DNA of 64,000 bases from positions 165,882 through 229,881 of the forward strand of contig VXIS01000039.1 in NCBI GenBank assembly GCA_008704415.1. Direction: 5' to 3'. Shown piece after piece: positions 37,007 to 46,827 of this stretch. Source of the DNA: Sphaerosporella brunnea (taxonomy: Eukaryota > Ascomycota > Pezizomycetes > Pezizales > Pyronemataceae). Numbering within the stretch: position 1 is the stretch's first letter; each line of letters opens with the position of its first letter. The notes under the pieces were generated by a model that was not told where the DNA came from, searched no databases, and saw only the letters and a list, made by a program, of their open reading frames with translations. The position numbers were made by a program, and so were the translations under genes.

Positions 37007-37522
37007 TCACGTGCTCTCGCCCTCGGTGGAGGAGTGGGAGTGATAGCCACGCTCATACCACCCCTTTGCCGCCAAGCTTTCATCCGAATCCTCGATGATC
37101 GTGCCTACGGCTGGACGGCGCGGGCGCACGCGGCGTTTTTGGGAGCGCCGCGGCGGGCTGGGCTCTGGCGAAGGTGTGGGCTCTGGCGTGGGCTCTGGCG
37201 AAGGTGTGGGTTCAGCCGATGGCAGCAGCCCGAACACCGAACACAGGCAATGCGTGCATAATGCTAGTGCGCCGCCGGCCAGGGCTCCTATCAACAGTGC
37301 GGAGCCGAGATAAATGTAGAGCGACTATTATATTCGCTTCAGCCTTGCCGAGAGGTGGGTGGAGGGGTAAGGCAGAGTTACCTGAAGCGATTGTAGCAGC
37401 GTCAGCGGGAGCGTAATCATCAGGCGCAGGGTTTGTGAGAGGAGCCGGAGGAGCAGTGTTAGTGGGGAGGTGAGGAAGACCAAGAGCGGGAGGGGGAGGA
37501 GGAGAATTGATAGTGGGGACAT
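37007..37522 (-). CDS. Small conserved fungal membrane protein, function unknown
   Basis: Two exons (37522-37382 and 37324-37007) give 152 residues. The N-terminal 47 residues are strongly hydrophobic (LLLPLPLLVFLTSPLTLLLR.., LMITLPLTLLQSLQ). After the intron comes SLYIYLGSALLIGALAGGALA, a second membrane segment. A hydrophilic tail follows with Pro-Glu repeats (PTPSPEPTPEPTPSPEPSP) and a basic KRRVRPRRPA patch. The pattern of hydrophobic leader plus LYIYLGSALL.G resembles small unnamed proteins of filamentous fungi. I cannot assign a role. The neighbouring SAD1 gene is on the same strand, ending at 37661. Confidence 0.6.
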
Positions 37523-37660
37523 CTGTGACAAAGTTGTCTGCACAGATGTGATCGATAAGGATGGTGATAGGTGATGATGGTGCGATATGAGAGTTTGCGA
37601 TTTCAATAAATCGATCGTAACCGAGGCGTCTTGGCAATTCCGAGGACAAAAATTTGCTCT

Positions 37661-39340
37661 CTATTGTGCCTTCCCCTTCCCCTTTGCGCTCCCCTTCCTC
37701 CGCTCCCAAATCTGCACATAGCTCTCACTAGTAAACAACAATTCTCTGGCAACCTCCTCCACGAACAAATCCTGAATCTGCAACCACTTCCCCCGCCCCT
37801 TTTCCAGCAGCTGCACCTTGAATATACTTCTAAGCTCCCCCTCTTTCCGGCCGGTCTCTACTACCGTCTCGTGCGTTATGTTCGCGATCAGGTCGTACAG
37901 AATTGGTTCCCCACCTGGAAACTGCTCGTTCGGTTCCACATATGGGCTCATATCCAGCGCCCTCGGAGAAAACGTAACGATAGTAGGATTCCGTTCGGCC
38001 ACGAATTTGTTGGTCGCGAACCGCTTGATGTGGAACATCAAGAACGGGGGCAGGGGATGGAGTAGCCTGTACCTCCTCCGATGACCCAGCAGCTCCTGCG
38101 GGTGCAGTCCATCGTATTTGGACAAGATCTGCGTAAGCGGTACTTGCGGGATGATATTCTTATCCTGCTCATCCTTGAAGATGGGTTTTGGCGGGAGATC
38201 CAGGGTAAGCATCAGAAACCTTGCAATATCGGTTTTTATCTCAGCCGCCTCTTCAAAGCGCAATCGATCGCTGGCATCGGCTTTTGCTGTGATCGCTTGC
38301 GACTCGATCTTGAGTTTTCCCTGGAATACTTTTTGCACTATACTACTGCCTGGCCGCGTCTTGGATCCGCCGAGAGACAGATGTAGATGGTTGAGGAACC
38401 AGTGCAGGAAATCGACGGGGTCGCTTTGGGCGAGAAGCGTGAACTTCTTTGAGGACCGTAAGGAAATCTCTTGTAGCAGCTCGTGGGGCGAAACATGAGA
38501 CTTGAAAGCACGGGGATTCCAGATCTTGCGTATAAGCGTCGAAAACCGCTGCGCCAACTCCGGCTTGAATGTTAGGTCCTCTAGCATGAGGTAATTCCTA
38601 AGCGGAGAAACATGTGCCAGCGAGTGCGCGACGACGTTGAGGTAGTCGTTGGCCTTGATATTGTTGAGGCCGACGAAACCAGGCATGTAAGTCTTCCCCA
38701 GCAAATCCCTCTTCTCACCTACACCCTCGGCCGAGTCGAGCCGCTTGACATCCTCCTTCGAATACGTCGGGTTGACGACGTACTTGATGTCGTCGAGGGT
38801 CCTGCTCTCGACTTCGTAGCACTCTGGTAGCACGTACACCTTCAGGCTGGTCATGTTGATGAACACATGGTGGTCTGCATCGAGCGAGTGCGTATACGCG
38901 TGGCTGCTGCGTCCGCGGCCTTGGTAGTATTTTCCGCACACCAGGCAGGCGTAGACGTTAATGTTGGAGAGGGAAACGGAACAGAGCTTTTCGAAGTCTG
39001 CGAGCGTCATGGAGTCAGCAAAACACGAGCTCGTAAAACCGGGTGCAGAGAGTGACGGTATACCGAAATCTAGAACCCTCCGATCTACAGTATCCAGATA
39101 CAAGTCCTGAAACCCCTCCGCAGGCCCTTCCCTCACAGCTCCCTCCTCCCCCATCGCCTCATCCTCCCCATCTCCGTCCACCCTCGTAGCCGGCGCTGGC
39201 GGTAGCACAGCAACTTCATCCTGCTGCGGTGGTGGTGGTGGTGGTGGTTCGGCTTCGACGCGTGCGCGTTTCGGCGTCCCAGGCGCGTCCGGCCGAAATT
39301 CTACTGTCTCCAATTCATCGGTAGCGGGGCGTTTGCTCAT
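37661..39340 (-). CDS. SAD1: SAD1/USP39-type pseudo-deubiquitinase, tri-snRNP splicing factor
   Basis: The frame is open from 39340 to 37661, but it contains a 66-nt GT-AG segment (GTATACC..CTCGCAG) around 39005-39070. Its removal joins VLDF to DFEKLC as in the family, giving 537 residues. Order: acidic/Pro-rich N-terminus, UBP zinc-finger region (CSVSLSNINVYACLVCGKYYQGRG in parts, SHAYTHSLDADHHVF), then a USP fold starting GFVGLNNIKANDYLNV. The position of the catalytic Cys in active USPs is Asp here (ND-Y), and the usual catalytic His block is absent. The protein is therefore expected to be inactive as a protease, as known for USP39/Sad1, which holds the U4/U6.U5 tri-snRNP together. Confidence 0.93.
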   Translation of the reverse strand: MSKRPATDELETVEFRPDAPGTPKRARVEAEPPPPPPPQQDEVAVLPPAPATRVDGDGEDEAMGEEGAVREGPAEGFQDLYLDTVDRRVLDFGIPSLSAPGFTSSCFADSMTLADFEKLCSVSLSNINVYACLVCGKYYQGRGRSSHAYTHSLDADHHVFINMTSLKVYVLPECYEVESRTLDDIKYVVNPTYSKEDVKRLDSAEGVGEKRDLLGKTYMPGFVGLNNIKANDYLNVVAHSLAHVSPLRNYLMLEDLTFKPELAQRFSTLIRKIWNPRAFKSHVSPHELLQEISLRSSKKFTLLAQSDPVDFLHWFLNHLHLSLGGSKTRPGSSIVQKVFQGKLKIESQAITAKADASDRLRFEEAAEIKTDIARFLMLTLDLPPKPIFKDEQDKNIIPQVPLTQILSKYDGLHPQELLGHRRRYRLLHPLPPFLMFHIKRFATNKFVAERNPTIVTFSPRALDMSPYVEPNEQFPGGEPILYDLIANITHETVVETGRKEGELRSIFKVQLLEKGRGKWLQIQDLFVEEVARELLFTSESYVQIWERRKGSAKGKGKAQ

Positions 39341-39966
39341 TTATTCTGTGCGTGGTAGTACGGTTGGCGGGTTGACGCGTGTGGTGGTGGATGAAGTGCG
39401 TCTTGGATTTTGAGCCTACCAAACTCATCCCTTGCAGGTTTGGAGTGGCTGGAGTGGCTGGAGTGGCTGGAGTGGCTGGAGTGGCTGGAGAGCCACACGG
39501 GAAGTGGCCAAATCACGGGCAAAACATCAAAAAACATCACAAATAAGATTCGCTCCCAAGCCACCCAGAAACAACACGCAAGCTGTGCACAAATGAAACC
39601 CCCACAGATATAAATGCTTGTCTTCATATCACTTCCCCTCGAGGTACGAGTACGTGCTGAGGTATCGCGAGTGCTTAGCGATAAGCGATAAACACTGCCT
39701 AAATTGCCTAAATCCCCCCGCAGCCACTAGATTGCACTGTCATCATCACCACCCTCCACCCTCCACCACCACCACCACCACCTCCTCTTCCACCACCTCC
39801 TCCTCCCTCCAACATCTTACCAGTTCCAATTCCAATCCAATCACACCCACACTCCCTCCCACCTCCTGCCGTCAAATCCCGCAATATCTACCCTGGATAT
39901 CAAACAACACCCCCTCCCCCACGGCTTTTCCACAGCGAGTAATATCCTCTCCCACTCCTATCAATC
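39341..39966. other. Divergent promoter region SAD1 / AMPK beta
   Basis: Contains the 9-bp tandem repeat and a C/A-rich leader with CCACCACC tracts; no gene. Confidence 0.5.
39441..39489. repeat. 9-bp tandem repeat (TGGAGTGGC)x5
   Basis: About five near-perfect 9-bp units in the 5' flank of SAD1; a period of 9 keeps any frame open (SHS repeats on the minus strand). Confidence 0.85.
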
Positions 39967-41407
39967 ATGGGCAACAACCCCTCTCGCGCTGCGACCACCA
40001 GTCAGCAGCCGCAGCATCAGCAGCAACAGCAGCAGCAGCAGCAACAGCAGCAACAGCAGCAACAGCAGCACCAACAGCAATCCACCGCTTCTGCTTCCCC
40101 GCCCACGCGTCAGCCCTCATCCGGGCGGCGCCCCAGCTACAGACGCAACTCTCTGCAGTCGCCAACATCATCCTCGGGAAAATACAGTAGTCCTCTTTCA
40201 CCATCTGCCGGGGGAGTATGCGGAGGGGGAGAAATAGACTATCTGCCGATGCCCGCAGTACCTCCTCGGCGCGAAAGCATAGCGACCAGCAGCATCGCCT
40301 CGCACCACTACCGGGGGGGAGGCGAGAGGCCAGACCTTTTCGAAGATGCCGCGCTCAGATTGTTCCCTATTCCGCCCCAGCAGCCCCACCCGCAGACTTC
40401 CTTCGTAAATCCTTTTGCTGCTAGGCCGGTGCTTACGGCGGAAGGTGGCGGCGCCGGTATTCTTCACCGCCCTGGAAGAGGCAGCATGGAGTCTACCGCA
40501 GCTAGCATGGTGGATGAAGATCCCGTGCCCGAATGCGATGCCCGCGCTATCCCCACACTGATCCAGTGGCCGCATCCGGGGACGAAGGTATATGTGACGG
40601 GCACGTTTTGTGCATGGGAGAAGCGATACCGGTTATCTCGATCGTGGGTCTCACCTCCCTCCCCCACTCGGCACTCTGCGCCCTCCCCACTAATCAACCC
40701 CCCCCCCCCCAATAGTCTCGACGACGGGATCATGTCCGCGATAGTCGCGATCCCGCCAGGAACACACCACGTCAAATTCCTGGTGGATGGAGAAATGCGC
40801 ACCTCTCCCTCGCTGCCCACAGCTGTAGACGACACGGGAATCCTAGTAAACTATCTCGAAGTCTCCGCCGACGACATGCCGCCGCTGCACCGCGTGCCTA
40901 CGCCCACGGCCGACGAGAGCACTACCACAATCACCACTCCTCCTGCTGTTCCTCTCAGAGAACCTTCCAGTACGACCACCGCCGCCACTGAGCAGCAACA
41001 CTCCTCCATCCCCCCTTCATCCACAAATACCCCCGCTCCGCTACTTTACACCGCCGAGATCCCGAGCTATCTCCGCGATCTGGACAATCTGGATGATGAT
41101 CGCAGCGCTGGGTACGCGGCTCCCCCGCCGCCAACGCTGCCAATGATGCTGCAGAAGGTCATCTTGAACGGAAGCAGCTCCATGCGCGATGATGCCAGCG
41201 TGTTGAGCATACCGAATCATGCCGTGCTCAACCATCTGGCTACTAGCAGCATCAAAAACTCGATATTGGCCGTCTCGGCTACTACGAGATATAAGAAAAA
41301 GGTTTTTTTCGCTTTCCTCCCCGTCTAATTGTGTTGAGATTGACATGGAACGAAAACAGTATGTCACGACGATTCTGTATAAGGCTGCTACTCCGGCGGA
41401 GGATTGA
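39967..41407 (+). CDS. AMPK/SNF1 beta subunit (Sip2/Gal83 type)
   Basis: Exons 39967-40643, 40716-41301 and 41360-41407 give 436 residues. The N-terminus MGNNPSRA is a good N-myristoylation sequence, followed by a polyglutamine tract of about 20 residues (40013-40080). The carbohydrate-binding CBM48 module reads TLIQWPHPGTKVYVTGTF.AWEKRYRLSRS, then IVAIPPGTHHVKFLVDG and NYLEVS. The C-terminal ASC domain includes EIPSYLRDLD, LPMMLQKVILN, PNHAVLNHL and the terminal YVTTILYK. Beta subunits scaffold the SNF1 kinase and direct its location in the low-glucose response. Intron 1 (72 nt) is stop-free and a multiple of three, so an unspliced reading is also open. It is spliced here because CBM48 homologues lack it. 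Confidence 0.93.
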
Positions 41408-41887
41408 GCGGTGTAGGGGGTTTGTAATTTTTTTGTTTTGATGCATTTTTCTTGGGGATCTTACATGGCGCAGCTTCTTTTTTTTTCCTCTTTCTTTCCT
41501 CTTTTTTTTTTCCTTCGCTTGATAGAACGAGAAGAAAGAGTGACAACGTTGATGTTCTGCGAGTTTACAGGCAGCGCACACGAATGTCCGACTTTCTGAC
41601 TTTGAAAACACCACATATAAGATCATACGACATCACTCGCACTTGCATTTGCGTGACCACGGGAATCAATGTATACATTACACCTCCAAGATAAAATACC
41701 CTATCTTTCCCAAAGGAAAAACGAAAATAAAAAAATAGGGAAATAAAAAAGCCAATATTCACGTCCATAGACAATAAAAAAAATGAAAATGAAAATCGTA
41801 ACCAAAAAAACGCCATTCTAACCAACCCACCACTTACATGCCAAAAAAGCAAAAAAAAAAAAAAAGAAAAAAAGAAAACAATTAACT

Positions 41888-43481
41888 TTAACTACTAAGT
41901 TCCGCCTGGGCCGCCGCCACAGATTCGAAATTAGAGGTGTAGACTAGCGCGCTGAAGCCCTCCAGTTCGGTTCCCTTTTCCATTGCCTTTGTGGGCCAAA
42001 ATCAGTCCATCATCTTGTTACGTATTGGGGGAAGGGGGGGTTACAACTAAATACTCGTTCCCGCCAGCAGCGGCAAGACTCGTGCCGCCGATGACGGGTG
42101 CCTGCTTGGCTAGGAAGGCGAGGACGCTGGCAAACTTTGCGGGCGCGTCATCGTCGACTCTGGGGGCGAGGCGGGGCTTGGGGGGATAGATACTGCTGGC
42201 ATCGCTTTCCTCCGCTGCTGCTGCTTCCGCGGTGGAGGCGGCGGCGGAGTGCGGGAACGTCGCCGGCGCAAGCTTGCCGTCTATCAGCATCTCGAAGCCG
42301 ACCGCGAGCATGTGCGCGAGCACCTGCGCAGCCATCGGGGACTCGAGAAGGTCCGAGGTTTCATCGAGGAGCCAGCGTAGCTCCTGGGGAGGGGGGGAGG
42401 GGATGGCGACGCCTGATTCACGCAGCACATTTTCTTCCTGCTCCCTGGGCGGGAGAAGGAACTGAAGCCACGCGATCTCGCCGGATTCTGGCGCTTCGAC
42501 TTGGCGGCGCACTTCCATTGCCAGACTGCGGAAGCGCCCCAGCGTTATGGTATCGCGGGGCGTGAGCGCGCCGAAGACGCTTTTGGTCGCCGCTTCAACC
42601 CGCGCGTTGAGTAACCGCCACCCCCGGTGCAGCAGCCACCAGCTGAAGGTTAGGTACGCCCGGTTGGTCTCCAGGTCGTCAGTCCCCGCCGTGGTCTCTT
42701 CTTCTAGCCGGATTGTCGGGTCGGCGTCGTTGCGGCCGGAGGCGAGCGTCAGCACGCTGCTGAGATAGTTTTTGCGGCCGAGGAGGTTGAGCTGCACGCG
42801 TGTGAGGAGGGTGAGGAGGGAGAGCGTGTAGAGGAGGGTGAAGGAGCGGGTGATCGCTATCAATCCCATCCATCCATCAGCTTCACTCAGGAGCCTAGGG
42901 GGGAGGGAGGCAAACAGTAGATTTTGATCTCATCCCATAACTGCAGCTTTGTTTTCCTAGGCTTCCTCTTCTCCTCCGCTGTAGGCGGGGGTAAAACAGT
43001 CGAGAACGTCTCCGAAGCAAACGATTGCAGCGACTGAGTATCGTCCTCTCTGAGCGAGACTACCGAAGCGGTCGGTAACGTCACCGTCCCGCCCGCATCA
43101 GAAGCACCACTACTTTTTGCGATCCGCGCCGCCTTTTTCTGTTGCAGCTCCTGCGTGAGTGCCTCGACGGGTAGCTCTTTGACAATGTTCTCGGTCGCGG
43201 TGGGGAGCAGCGCGGATACGGTGTAGGTACAGTCTTCTTGGTTTTGCTGGAAGCGCCGGTTTATACTGCCCACGTTAGATGGGATTGGTAACGGGGGGAA
43301 GGGGAGGAGATGAGGGATGGTACTTCTCTTTCGCGACCCGCTCAGTCATCAGGCGACTTCGCGCTTCCGATATCTTGTTGCCCATGTACTGCACGGCCAG
43401 GTATCCAGCGCTCAGAAGGCCAAAGCCCACGGCTAGGTTGCGCCGATTGCGCTTGAAGAAGTTGCGCGTGCTCATGAACAT
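41888..43481 (-). CDS. PEX3: Peroxisome biogenesis factor Pex3
   Basis: Minus-strand gene with about four exons. It starts MFMSTRNFFKRNRRNLAVGFG.., the basic-hydrophobic peroxisomal membrane anchor, followed by YLAVQYMGNKISEARSRLMTERVAKE. It then has INRRFQQNQEDCTYTVSALLP, ITRSFTLLYTLSLLTLLTRVQLNLLGR (in parts), AYLTFSWWLLHRGW and the C-terminal GFSALVYTSNFES. Pex3 sits in the ER/peroxisome membrane and docks Pex19 with its membrane-protein cargo. Start may be 43481 or the second Met at 43475. A Ser/Ala-rich insert lies near the C-terminus. This is the last clear housekeeping gene before the repeat-rich zone. Confidence 0.92.
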
Positions 43482-44245
43482 TGCGCGTTGAGTGCCACTG
43501 TGTGTATGTTGTAGTTGGGTGGAGATGGTTGGTTACGTGTATGTGTATGTGAAGATCAGGAACGAGACTGCGGCATTATTGTTCGTACCGCTCTCGATGA
43601 TTGGATTGAATTGGAATTTGTAGCTGAAGGTGAGCTGGCTGAGAGTAACTATCAACAAGCGCCGACCTTACATGGGGGTAGGTACCGAGGTAGCGGCAAC
43701 TGATCAAGAAACATGCGCGCCAAGAAAGGTACCAGGGTCACGTGAGATGCTACATACTGAAGGAAAATGTAACATCGAGAGGTGACGATGGCAAAGATTG
43801 AAGTATACTTGCGACAGAAACAGATTTGATTAAAATGCTCAACACCATCGCCTGATGAATGAGTAAAACATGCTATCTCACTCAGTGCCACGTGATCTCA
43901 CTTGAGGATATTTGAGTCGCTTCTTACGTTTCCTTATAGGTCTCCGAGTACCGCCACGGGAGTGTAAGAGTTGAGAGTCACTCTCATCGGGACAATTGTT
44001 TGAAGCAATTCCCACCTTTTTTGTGTCGCGTTGGTGCGGGTATACTTAGTAGCTGGAGTTCTTGTGATTTTTTTTTTACTGTATTCGGCCGCGGCGGCCA
44101 TGACATATAGAAAGAAGAGACTATGCTACACCCTAGGCCTAGGTGCCTGCGGCCCTTCTAAGGAAAAATAAGTAAGGAAAAAGCATCAGATAAACTCGTA
44201 CCAAGGAAATTCGTAAAGTAGTCGTACCAAGGAGAATAGACAAAT
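43482..44245. other. Intergenic, start of repeat-rich region
   Basis: PEX3 promoter, then AT-rich DNA with no gene. Confidence 0.45.
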
Positions 44246-44710
44246 TCATAACAACATAACGCCCTTCTCGGGCCATGCCCCAACCTTGGTGGTGCTCAGG
44301 AAAGCCATCACTCCTTCCGAACACCTGTCATCTGCTAGCAGAGCGGTGGTAGGCGTAACCGGCCACTGCTTCTACCCCCGTCCTCTCGTCGCGTCCTTAA
44401 CCGCCTTCCAAAAGACCATTTGTTCGTCTTTCCACCTCTTGCAGAATTTGAAGAGGTGGTCTCGGGCTTGGACAGCACCTTTCCCGCACCACCAGCACTT
44501 GTCGTCGGCTCTGCGGCCTGTCTTTAGGAGGTAGGGGCCCGTTGGTGCTTTGCCGAGTCTCAGCTGAAAGAAACGGGATGCCAGCCCTTCCGGTGCTTGT
44601 AGGCTAACTGGTTTGGCTTCTTGCATCTCGTGTAGTACTTCTTGGGCGTGCAGTGGGAGTTCTTGTGATGGATGATGTAGATCTCGACTGCTCGAGCGAG
44701 TGACCCACTA
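44246..44710 (-). mobile_element. Tad1-like LINE, truncated 3' end (relic)
   Basis: On the minus strand the reading EGLASRFFQLRLGKAPTGPYL.., DDKCWWCGKGAVQARDHLFKFC continues, after one in-frame TAG, into PTTALLADDRCSEGVMAFLST and ends TKVGAWPEKGVML. The CWWC..HLF.C knuckle followed by LLADDRC....FL is typical of the C-terminus of fungal Tad1-clade LINE ORF2 proteins. No reverse transcriptase is attached, so this is a 5'-truncated or decayed copy. It is related in sequence to the relic at 62.4-62.96 kb. Confidence 0.8.
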
Positions 44711-45289
44711 TGCTTCAACACATCAAAAATAATCAGCAAAAACTCATGGGGATGCCATGTATTCTCATGACCCCTAATTGGTCATCTTTCTCTTTTACCA
44801 CTATGCTACACGAACGTTTTTGAACCTAATGAGAGGTATTGGAAACCAGGTCAATAGCGATGCTGCTTCGGCTGCTGATGTTGCTGCTGATGATGCTGGT
44901 GATGATGTTGAGCTGTCGGCGGCCGATGGCCGCCCGCTCTGGTTGCATCACAAAATGCCATAGCAATACTGTACCGCTCAGAGTGGATGGTACAGTATCC
45001 AGGATTACCACAATTTTTTGCAAATACGGTCCTAGTATTACAAGATATTTTGCTGGTACACGGAAGATTGTCATCAATCATTGGGGGTACTGTTGAAGGA
45101 CATAGCCGCGTCTTTAAAATGTGTAAAATGGCGCTTTTTTTTTTTTTTTTGGACCAACGGACTCAAGATTTCCTCAAGTACTCGTATATGTATAGGTACA
45201 GCGCGCATTTACACAGTACAAAGCCCAAATTACCATTACGCTTAGGTCGAGGTACAGCCCCGATTACCTATTATGTACTTGAGTACATA
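44711..45289. other. Intergenic, repeat-rich region
   Basis: No gene. It contains GCT/GAT-rich sequence (44860-44915) and a poly(T) run at about 45135-45150. Confidence 0.4.
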
Positions 45290-45291
45290 TA

Positions 45292-45406
45292 CCGTAGAGA
45301 TTCGGTACTAAGGCAATGTGGCTAAGTGACTTTGCCATGAGGCTGAGTGACTTCTCCACAGAGGGCAGTGACTTTGCCACATTGCCTTAGTACCGAAGCT
45401 CTATGG
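45292..45406. mobile_element. 115-bp palindromic MITE-like element, copy A
   Basis: The first 31 bases and the last 31 are reverse complements with two mismatches. The outermost bases are CCG..CGG-like (CCGTAGAG / CTCTATGG), with TA directly outside both ends (45290-45291 and 45407-45408). The centre holds three 21-nt repeats of the form TGACTT..CCA...AG. It has no coding capacity. Copy B at 56181-56295 has the same length, the same TA flanks and a related core. Confidence 0.75.
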
Positions 45407-45408
45407 TA

Positions 45409-46057
45409 CTTCTCACTCACTTCTCAGTATGTACATCTTATTTATTATCCAATCTGAGTGGTACAGAGTACCGATCGGGTGGGTGCCTTGGGGTGTAGAT
45501 AGGCGAGACCCCCCAAAAAGTAAACACTTTTTCTGCCTGCAGGCTAGCTGGAACATCAATTGCAACGAAGCCTTAGGGTTTTTACTTGAGCATGTTTTTG
45601 CCGTGAAGTCTCGAACTCTCTTTTCTTCTCTTCCGTTACCATTTTGTACATACTACCTACCTAGTACCGGATTTACTGGACGATATGGATACGCCGGGAA
45701 TCTGGAAATCTCACTCGGCAATCTCGCCGATCTGGTCCGAAACAGCCTGAGAAGGCCTAAGCCGTCTCTTTTTTTTCCAGGGGGTTGATGTTCCTCACCT
45801 GCGGTGCGAGATGAAGGGAGAAGACCGCTACTTGGAGTTTCAACCTCCGCCTAGCGAGACATAACATCCTCCTCCGCATCTTCCGAATATTGCTGAAAAT
45901 CGCGGAGACGGCGTTGAAAATCGCGGCGGCGTCACAAATTGCGGGCCCGGGACCAGTGAAAGCGACGGTGTAGGTATCGTCTCATAGTGTTGAGGGGTTG
46001 ATGAGTGAAGAGTTTGGCTCAGTGGAGCAGCTCAGTGGAGCGGCATATGGTTCGCCC
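45409..46057. other. Repeat-rich intergenic DNA with possible RT scrap
   Basis: On the plus strand near 45670-45790 the frame reads RYGYAGNLEISLGNL.., which resembles the YADD-type core of fungal LINE reverse transcriptases. A related reading lies in opposite orientation near 46.2 kb. Otherwise there is nothing. Confidence 0.35.
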
Positions 46058-46137
46058 CTACCGGTGACAGAACTCTGATGCGGTGATGGAGAGCAAAGGA
46101 TTTGGCTCAAAGGGCAGGAAGGCATAGTAGCTGTAGT

Positions 46138-46386
46138 TTATGGCGGAAGCTTTGGTTTCAAGGGTCTTGACGTCTCGCGACAGTTCCCCCCCCCCCCCCC
46201 AACCCAGCGGCCTGGGAGCGGGCCGAGCATGATGTCCAGATCCCCGGCGTATCCATATAGCCGAGTAGATCTGGTCCATACATGGAACATCTTTTCCACA
46301 CCCCCATTTATCCCCGCCATTTGAAATATCGTTATCATGAAGGGACGTTGCACGTTAATGATGGAGAGTACCACTGGCACCAGCAA
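46138..46386 (-). mobile_element. Possible reverse-transcriptase fragment
   Basis: The minus strand reads RLYGYAGDLDIMLGPL, close to the YADD(L)DI pattern of non-LTR reverse transcriptases with one substitution at the first Asp. It is followed by a C/G homopolymer and loss of frame. The matching scrap on the plus strand at 45.67 kb reads YGYAGNLEISLG. The family assignment is tentative. Confidence 0.35.
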
Positions 46387-46692
46387 ACATAAATTACCTA
46401 CCTAGGTAAATTAGGTAAGTATGTGCATCCCTACTTCCACTGAGTACTCATTTAGTGATCATCCTATGGCTAGTGATGTTTTAGAACGCTGTCTACCGGG
46501 AGGGGGCAGGCACCTGAGGTTCTCAGCTTCCAAGTACTTCAAGTAGCCGACTAGGTATTATCGTTGGTAGAGAATAGAGCAGAGAAGAAGAAACAGAAGA
46601 AGTTCCCGAAAAAAATAGAAATTCGAACGAAAGCGGGAAAAACAACCAGAACCTGAACTACACAATTCGAACCACTCGCAAACAATACAACC

Positions 46693-46816
46693 CATTAGAT
46701 ACCCGGTATTCCATCAACAACATCAATCTCAGACTCAAACCATTAGATACCCGGTATTCCATCATCAACAGCACTCTCAAGCTCAAATCATTAGATACCG
46801 GGTATTCCATCATCAT
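46693..46816. repeat. 48-bp tandem repeat, about 2.6 copies
   Basis: Units begin at 46693, 46741 and 46789 with CATTAGATACCCGGTATTCC; the spacing is exactly 48 bp. The array ends 12 bp before the stop codon of the SAC3-like gene and lies in its 3' region. Confidence 0.9.
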
Positions 46817-46827
46817 TAGTAATCGAG

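Noticed and set aside
44860..44915. GCT/GAT-rich stretch as a coding Ala/Asp-rich protein
   Set aside because: Short, bounded by stops, no start context and no homology pattern.
46693..46816. ATTAGATACCC motif similar to the conserved 16S/mitochondrial small-subunit rRNA segment
   Set aside because: Only about 15 bases match, repeated three times at a 48-bp period, with no other rRNA sequence around it.
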